Assembly (NCBI GenBank): GCA_037176885.1
Contig: JAWWNJ010000022.1
Location: 1,364,001-1,428,000, forward strand
Direction: 5' to 3'
DNA: 64,000 nt
Origin: Favolaschia claudopus
Taxonomy: Eukaryota > Basidiomycota > Agaricomycetes > Agaricales > Mycenaceae
The translations under genes were made by a program, and so were the position numbers. The number at the start of each line of letters is the position of its first letter. Position 1 is the stretch's first letter. The notes under the pieces were generated by a model. That model did not search any database and was not told the DNA's origin. It saw only the letters and a list, made by a program, of their open reading frames with translations. Positions 58,018 to 64,000 of this stretch are shown in pieces.

Positions 58018-58480
58018 GGAGGAGAGTGTTGCTCTCCCTATCTATCCTTCCCAACTCTCTTTCTACTGACTGCGTCGAGTTTTGATGAGCGTCTGATGAA
58101 CTGCCTCTGTGCGAATCGAGAAGGTTGAATAGGATGCGCGATCCGTGTGCTTTTCAGCAGTGCGAGGCAGAGGAGAAAACTTGCTGAAGTGCAAGCGAAG
58201 GCAACGGCCAAAGCGATATCCGATGAATTGAATGTCGTGGACGGAGGACTAGGACATTGCTGGAACACAGTAACAAGATTTCATAGACTCTTCTGGAAGC
58301 CAGTTATGTGGCCTAGCAGAAAGACTTGAGAAAGTAACAAAAGCTGGAGGGCCTCCCATGGAAGTCGGCAACAAGGAGAATACTTGTCACGTTACCAACA
58401 TTTCTCGCCTTACTTCCTTCCTTCAACTCTCGACTGGCTATTGACTGAGGGTACTGTATTTGCCGCGACTCTCAAAGGAT
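58018..58480. other. divergent promoter region between arrestin copy 3 and ERV2
   Basis: No gene recognised; a short helical frame (RRKLAEVQAKATAKAISDEL, about 58160) has no start or context. Confidence 0.35.
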
Positions 58481-59435
58481 ATGATATCTCGTTTCGCCAA
58501 AGCTTTCATCGCAATCGTTGCCATTTTGGCGAGTCCAGAGACGCTGGGCTCGTGCCGCACAGGCTAATACAACAAATGCTAGCTTCTACTTTCGACCGTC
58601 ACATTCTTTCACCCTCCGTCGCGGTCATACATTGACCCATGGTCCGGGGAACTATTCGGTGAAGGCGGCATGGAGCAATCGCTCCGTACATCCAAGTCAA
58701 ATCCTCCAATAATAGGTGCAGATGGAGGTGTAATAATGTCCAAGCTCGGCAATGCAACAGCAAAGTGCGTGCCTCTGCTCCTCAGCATATAAACCGATAT
58801 CGAACTTCTTCTAGGGCTGCTCTTGGGCGGGCAACTTGGAAGCTGCTGTAAGAAAACGCGCAGCACCAATTTCAAACAAACAGGACTGACTTGTGTGTCC
58901 GCTAACAGGCATACTATGACACTTCGTTATCCTGAAGTCTGCAGATTCTTCGTTATTGCGGCTTCATATTGCTGATTCTCTTTTCAGAATCCCACCCAGG
59001 ATGAACGAGATGCTCTCAACTCATATTTCCATTTGTTCTCTCGACTTTATCCTTGCGGGGAATGTGCTACCGAATTTCAGATGCTTCTAGAAAAGTTTCC
59101 GCCACAGGTGCGCTCTTTAGTGGTTTTGCGATGTACCATGTTGTTCTGACTCCGCTCAAGACCTCGTCGCGGCGAGCAGCATCATTATGGTCCGTTCTCC
59201 AAGTTTTCTCTACTTGCTCCAGTTCTGACCCCAATCTCTACCTAACTACAGGCTATGCACCGTTCATAATGTAGTAAACGAGCGGCTGAAGAAAGAGGAA
59301 TTCGACTGCGCTCATCTAGACGACACTTACGACTGTGGATGCGGCGACGAACCCATAGGTGCATCATCCTTGACTCCCGACCCTTTAGACTTGGGTCGGG
59401 ACAAGGGCCAAGGGATGATGAGGGGCGGGAGATAG
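58481..59435 (+). CDS. ERV2: FAD-linked sulfhydryl oxidase of the Erv2 type
   Basis: Seven exons (58481-58516, 58583-58764, 58815-58847, 58909-58936, 58988-59107, 59161-59189, 59252-59435) give 203 aa. An N-terminal signal anchor (FAKAFIAILLLSTVTFF) precedes the ERV/ALR domain: MSKLGNATAKAALGRATWKL, MTLRYPENPTQDERDALNSY, LFSRLYPCGECATEF with the CxxC redox pair, then LEKFPPQTSSRRAASLWLC, HNVVNERLKKEEFDCAHLDD and YDCGCGDEP. The HxxxN FAD-binding pattern (HNVVN) is present. It oxidises thiols to disulfides in the secretory pathway using oxygen; the ER location follows from the anchor and from yeast Erv2. The first intron uses a weak donor (GTTGCC), so the first exon is the least certain part. 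Confidence 0.88.
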
Positions 59436-59772
59436 CTCCAGGCATGTATCATTTATTCTATCATATGGATCTAGGGTATTTTCGCAATTCATTCGCTCAT
59501 AAAGTGAACCTCTTCACATAATCTCGAGCACAGAGCTTCTGTAAATGCACGCAGAAAGATGGCTGGCAATGGACTTTTCCCGGGCCTGAGACACTCCCGC
59601 GTCAATCGTAGCTATAGTATACTCCACGCTATATACCTCATACTACTCTCATCTCAACACCTCGAGTCGGGACTCGGGAAGCATTTGACATGGCTGCTCG
59701 CTCGTGAGGCCACTGAATGTCGGCAATCAGCCGGGACTAGGACAAGATTCCCCTTGTTTTTCGTCCGGATCC
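59436..59772. other. intergenic between ERV2 and prolyl aminopeptidase
   Basis: About 340 bp without recognisable features; presumably ERV2 3' UTR and the promoter of the next gene. Confidence 0.4.
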
Positions 59773-62001
59773 ATGTTTGGGACGCTTCGTTCAATTAGAC
59801 GCGGCTTACCGCGTTCCGTCCTCCCACTCATCAAGAGACATCCACGACTGATCATTGGACAACCTTGTTTTCGCCATCCACTGTCTACCACCGCTGCAAC
59901 CACTCGCCCCCTTCCTTCAATGGCTGACAAGACGAGTCAAGACCCGGAATCTTACACCACGAAAGGTGGCTACTGATCAATCCAGGATTTAGACTACGCG
60001 TTAACCTCGAAGGCATATTCTGCCAGACGGTGTCAAGGTGATCGAGCGATTTTTCTCTGTTCCTCTGGACTATGGAAACCCGACTGGCGAAAAAATACGC
60101 GTGTTTGCTCGACATCTTATCCCGAAAAGTAAAGCCAAAACTGTTGAGGAGGAGGAGGGATTGCCCTACCGTGAAGCTGTCTCACCAAGGCGAATGGCTA
60201 TTTGACGTGCTGACTGTTTGAAATTTGCCGCGTTGTTCAGTTATTTACTTGCAAGGTTAGTCAGTATACCGTCCGATCCCTACGTTTTTAAAGGCTATCA
60301 ACAGGTGGCCCTGGCTTTGAGGTTGATCTTCAAGGAAATTCAGGTTTTGCGGGGGAGGTAAGCGGTTTTCCCTGGTGCCATGATAAATATGCTTCTCATC
60401 CACCGTTAGATCCACGAGCGAGGATATCAGGCATGCTTGTCGCCAAATGAATCCGATTTCTTCTCTCAACGTCCCTATAGACCTTATGGATCGACCAACG
60501 CGGCACCGGTTTAAGCACATGCATCTCGCCAGAGACCCTCCCTTCGCATCTCACCACCGATCAAGCCAAGGCAGACTAACTCAAGCATTTTCGGGCAGAC
60601 AGCATCGTCAAAGATTGCGAAGAAATACGCAAGGTACTCATTGGTGACAAGCCCGACCCGGAAGATAGGAAGTGGACCGTGTTGGGGCAGAGTTTTGGCG
60701 GGTTCTGCGCCATCACCTATTTGTCTTTCTTTCCTTCCGCTTTGAAGGAAGTTTTTCTGACTGGAGGGCTTGCTCCTCTGGAAAAGGGCCCTGATCGTGT
60801 CTATGCTTCTCTGATCCGTGAGTATTTTCTCTAATGCTGTTGACGCTTGGCTCAAAGCTACTCAGCAATAATACGAAAGCGGAATGAGATCTACTACAAG
60901 AAATATCCGCAGGACATCAAACGGGTGGGTTTATATACTTGAAACGATTTGGATTCGGTAATGAATTATGTACGCCAGATACGAGATCTGCTTGCGTATT
61001 TTGAAGCAAACGAGGTATTGCTCCCCAACGGTGGCCAGCTGACAGTCAGTCGTTGGCTTCAGCTCGGGGTTACTCTTGGTCAAACAGGTGATGAAGCTCT
61101 TGGTTGAAATGGACAGCTTTCGCATCGACTAATTGCCATGCAGGTGGAATTGATCGAATGCATCGTGAGAAGTTCTATTCTACAATTTTTTATATGTTAA
61201 ATTATTTTCTTCAGAAACGGTCTTCCGTGCATCCAGCGACCTCGAATCATTCGGCAAGTTCAGCTTCAAAACTCTGCAAAAAATTGAATCCATGTACCCT
61301 TTCGACGGCAATCCTCTGTACGCTATTCTGCATGAACCCTGTTATTGCCAAGGGTAGGCAGTCCTCAAAACACACCTGGTCATAGCTTTCCTGGCATCTA
61401 AAACTGCTTTCAGACAAGCACCGAAGTGGTCTGCGGCTCGAACAGTGGCACAACATCCTCAATTTTCCTGGGCACATGTTAAGACATTGGCAGAAACGGA
61501 GCCGGTCTATTTCTACGGGGAAATGGTGGGCTCATATTCCGCCTCTCTCTGATCGCGTCTTTTGAATATTCAGATATTTCCGGACGCATTTGACGACTAC
61601 GTGAACTTGCGAGCCTTGAAGGGTGCTGCTGAGATTCTGGCAAACGATAACTCCTGGGGGCCACTGTACGACCTGGAACAGCTGCGTAAGAACGAGATTC
61701 CAGTCACCGCTGCGACGTATGTGGTTCAACTTGATTTTTGCCTTTGCGTGCTTACCACCGTTTACCTAGCTATTTCGATGACCTGTAAGTTCTCAGTCTT
61801 TGTTGATCTAGGTCTGACTTTTCACTGCTCAATAGATACGTGGAATTCGGTCTGGCGCAGGAAACCGCGTCAACAATCAAGAATACAGAACAATTCATCA
61901 CAAACCAGCTGTATCATGACGGCCTTCGCATGGAGGCGAAAGATGTCATACAACGGTTGTTCAACCTCTCCAAGAAATCTCAAGACGCCTCGTATGATTG
62001 A
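59773..62001 (+). pseudogene. prolyl aminopeptidase (proline iminopeptidase, S33) with one nonsense codon
   Basis: S33 alpha/beta-hydrolase that releases N-terminal proline from peptides. Exons begin 59773-59965 and 60027 onward; further exons carry IYLQGGPGFEVDLQGNSG, TLWIDQRGTGLSTCI, LGQSFGGFCAITYLSFFP (nucleophile elbow GQSFGG), RDLLAYFEANEVLLPNGG, QTVFRASSDLESFGKFSF, FSWAHVKTLAETEPVYFYGE, FPDAFDDYVNLRAL and LYHDGLRMEAKDVIQRLFNL, with TGA at 61999-62001. All later splice joins keep frame. In the exon starting 60481 the family residue after AKAD is TAA (60577-60579), where a Tyr codon is expected before LKHFRADSIVKDC. The intron before that exon begins GCATGC. The Arg/Ser-rich N-terminal 45 residues before a second ATG resemble a mitochondrial presequence. 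One point mutation separates it from an open gene. Confidence 0.8.
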
Positions 62002-62292
62002 ATACGGATTTAATTATGTAAATGGTTCTATACCTGGGCATTCTTTGCAACAAAACTCATTGCAAATTCATCGACGATGACACTGGATTTGACCTTGACC
62101 TCCGCCATCTGATTCATTACACCCTAAGGCTGGGAACTCTACCCTCAAGTCGGGATTCACTACATTTTATCAGTCATGACTATGGCTGAAGTCGTTCAAC
62201 CGTGACATTTGCTTCGAATCTGAGTTCAGTCTCGCGTTGGTCTGGAGTCTGACTCATGCAGCCCTGGCTCTCGAAGCCTGAAGGTCTGTGGC

Positions 62293-63427
62293 TTGCGAGT
62301 TGAAACCCACAACTTCAACGTATTATATCACAACCCAACGCCCGGCAAGGCGGAACTGGGACAAGCTACACGCGATCACCTGACCGCGATGCTTGCTCTT
62401 ATTTACTCTTTGATGGGTCCCACGTCTATTTCGAACTTCCTACTTGCCCGGTGCCGCCACGAACAGTATGTAACGTGGCTTTCTCCCCACGCACACGACT
62501 ATGGCTCTCTCGTTTCTGTTTCCGAAAGTCAGTCTATAGTCTGGGACACAGCATGAATCTAATCAATACCAGCACCCTCTGCAACCTCCCATCGTCGAAG
62601 CCGATGGCGCATGGGCCTTTTTCGGAGGCGCACTTCGCACATATGCGCTCCAGAGCCCGGACGATCGCAGCTTCACGTCCAGGCAAATATTTGCCCACTC
62701 GAATCCTCATACCGGGTGACAGGCTTTGCTTCCTGTCATTTGCGGCAAAACTCACCTCAATTTAGTGCTGGGCGAGGTTCGACTGCGACCCGTCGGTTCT
62801 CTCATTTGTAGACGCGCGTTTGTTCTGAGATATCATGACGATAGCACCATACCACTGGCATCTGTACCAGACGGAGACATTCGAAGTCGTACGCTAATCA
62901 CGCATATCTTGCCCCGTCTTCAAGTTGATTTGGTTTGGTCTCCAGAATAGCGGGGTTTTGTGTTACATTCTTGACGGCGAGTCGCACAAGCTTCAAGCCG
63001 GGGAAAGCGCCACGATTCCTCCAGGTCACTGGCATACGGTATGTCGTTGCACATCGCCGAACAATCCATTCGAGCGCGTTTCAGTTCTGGTCAGACCCTG
63101 CCTCTGGAGTTGACTTGGACGTGAACATCACCGTGCGAGGAGGTCCGAATCCGGGATTCGATGAGACCTTCGTCCGCAACTTTTACGGGTGATTCTTGAC
63201 CTGATTCCAAACTCTGTATATGCTGAATGGTGCTCAGATACTTGTCTTCCTGCACGATGCAGAACTTGGCTCCCAACCCTGTCCAGATGCTGACGTTCAT
63301 GCATTCTGCAGATGTCGTTTTGGAAATGCCTTTGAATGTAGGACGTGTCGCGAATTATGTGATGGGGAATTGGCTGGGTTGGCTGGGTGGATTTCAGAGC
63401 CAATACCCGGCCTTCACCCCGAAGTAA
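62293..63427 (+). pseudogene. cupin-domain protein, broken
   Basis: Pieces in order: VLYHNPTPGKAELGQATRDH, EQYVTWLSPHAHDYGSL, PPIVEADGAWAFFGGALRTY, HLNLVLGEVRLRPVGSLICR, NSGVLCYILDGESHKLQAGE, IPPGHWHT-FWSDPASGVDL, GGPNPGFDETFVRNFYG and NPVQMLTFMHSADVV, ending at 63427. The GESHKLQAGES..PPGHWH segment is a cupin beta-barrel motif. The last three exons splice cleanly (introns at 63037 and 63190 regions), but the first part has no in-frame ATG and needs frame changes near 62550 and 62915. Function unknown; other fungal cupins of this type are uncharacterised. Confidence 0.55.
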
Positions 63428-63430
63428 GTA

Positions 63431-64000
63431 CTATAGTCTATTGTATCTGATAACGCCATGCTTTCTATTTCTTCGCTGATTCTTGACGCCTGACGTGCAT
63501 TGCACATTCGGTTGTTACCTGGATTTGGTCTGTGCGGTCGTTGCAATTGGAAACGGATGGCTGTATTTTACTGAGAAATTTTGTTTCTGCTAGCCATTAA
63601 TGGCTTGCAACCTAAAATCTGACATTCCCTCAGTCCAGGCGCGATAGATCTTGAGCCGTAAATTAGCGCGAAGTTGGTGGAGCCCTGCAGTTACGTAAAT
63701 GCGTTTCGCACTTGTTTCCAACATCCAGAAGTCTGAGTCCGTTGGGAACAATTCTCTCTGAGAATCTCGCGTAGAATTCGGGTAGAATGAGGCCGCATAT
63801 CAAATGTTTTCTCCCTTCTCTCGTACCACTCATCATTTTCGGTGCCAAAGCCTAAAGGGCGAGGCGACGGTGCCTCTCCCGTCAGCCTGGGGGCCGACTC
63901 CCGAATCTGCAAACTGCTCCAGGAGGTCCGAAATTTGCAGGCTCGAGCTCGCTGGGGTACATATGTATCAACAACAGTTTTTTTGGGCTTATTGGCTTGC
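63431..64000. other. 3' flank with no recognisable gene
   Basis: Short ORFs only. A GC-richer stretch at 63850-63960 could be the start of a gene continuing past the window. Confidence 0.3.

Noticed and set aside
1..64000. CRISPR arrays, bacterial operons or riboswitches
   Set aside because: Intron structure and gene families are those of a basidiomycete; no regularly spaced repeats of CRISPR form were seen.

Overview
The window looks like nuclear DNA of an Agaricomycete (mushroom-forming basidiomycete). Genes are split by many 45-65 nt GT-AG introns. Several families are ones I know from Agaricomycetes: F-box/LRR-like proteins, HECT-like proteins, KDZ-associated CxC proteins, a GNAT-ankyrin protein and a fungal arrestin family. 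Coordinates are my own exon joins from reading frame and splice-site logic; no alignment was run.

Layout. 0-12 kb is a gene island: the 3' end of an OPT peptide transporter, an arrestin-like gene, an F-box gene followed by a decayed copy, a methyltransferase, a glutathione S-transferase and DPH5. 12.7-16.1 kb holds an intact rve-type integrase/transposase gene head-to-head with an unknown gene. 17.6-34 kb is repeat-rich: a dispersed repeat of about 190 bp occurs three times, twice just beyond the 3' end of a minus-strand gene (a 562-aa AT-hook protein and a 974-aa HECT-like E3), and between them lie a SUB2 helicase fragment, decayed ORFs and GC-rich tandem repeats. 34.4-45.3 kb is a second gene island: F-box/LRR, LSM4, cytosolic asparaginyl-tRNA synthetase, a GH71 glucanase copy, a small secreted Cys-rich protein and a SAP-like protein. 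46.2-49.9 kb is a KDZ-associated CxC gene split by a 1.42 kb insertion. 50.9-64 kb has a GNAT-ankyrin gene, two tandem arrestins, ERV2, a prolyl aminopeptidase and a cupin-like gene.

How it works together. Housekeeping functions (DPH5, LSM4, AsnRS, ERV2) sit among fast-evolving families and mobile DNA. Many accessory copies are broken: a decayed F-box fragment, the SUB2 fragment, GH71, the CxC gene, GNAT-ankyrin, the second arrestin, prolyl aminopeptidase (one nonsense codon) and the cupin. The 12-34 kb part is the best place to look for an undescribed element. GC-AG introns recur, most strikingly at two equivalent positions in both tandem arrestins.
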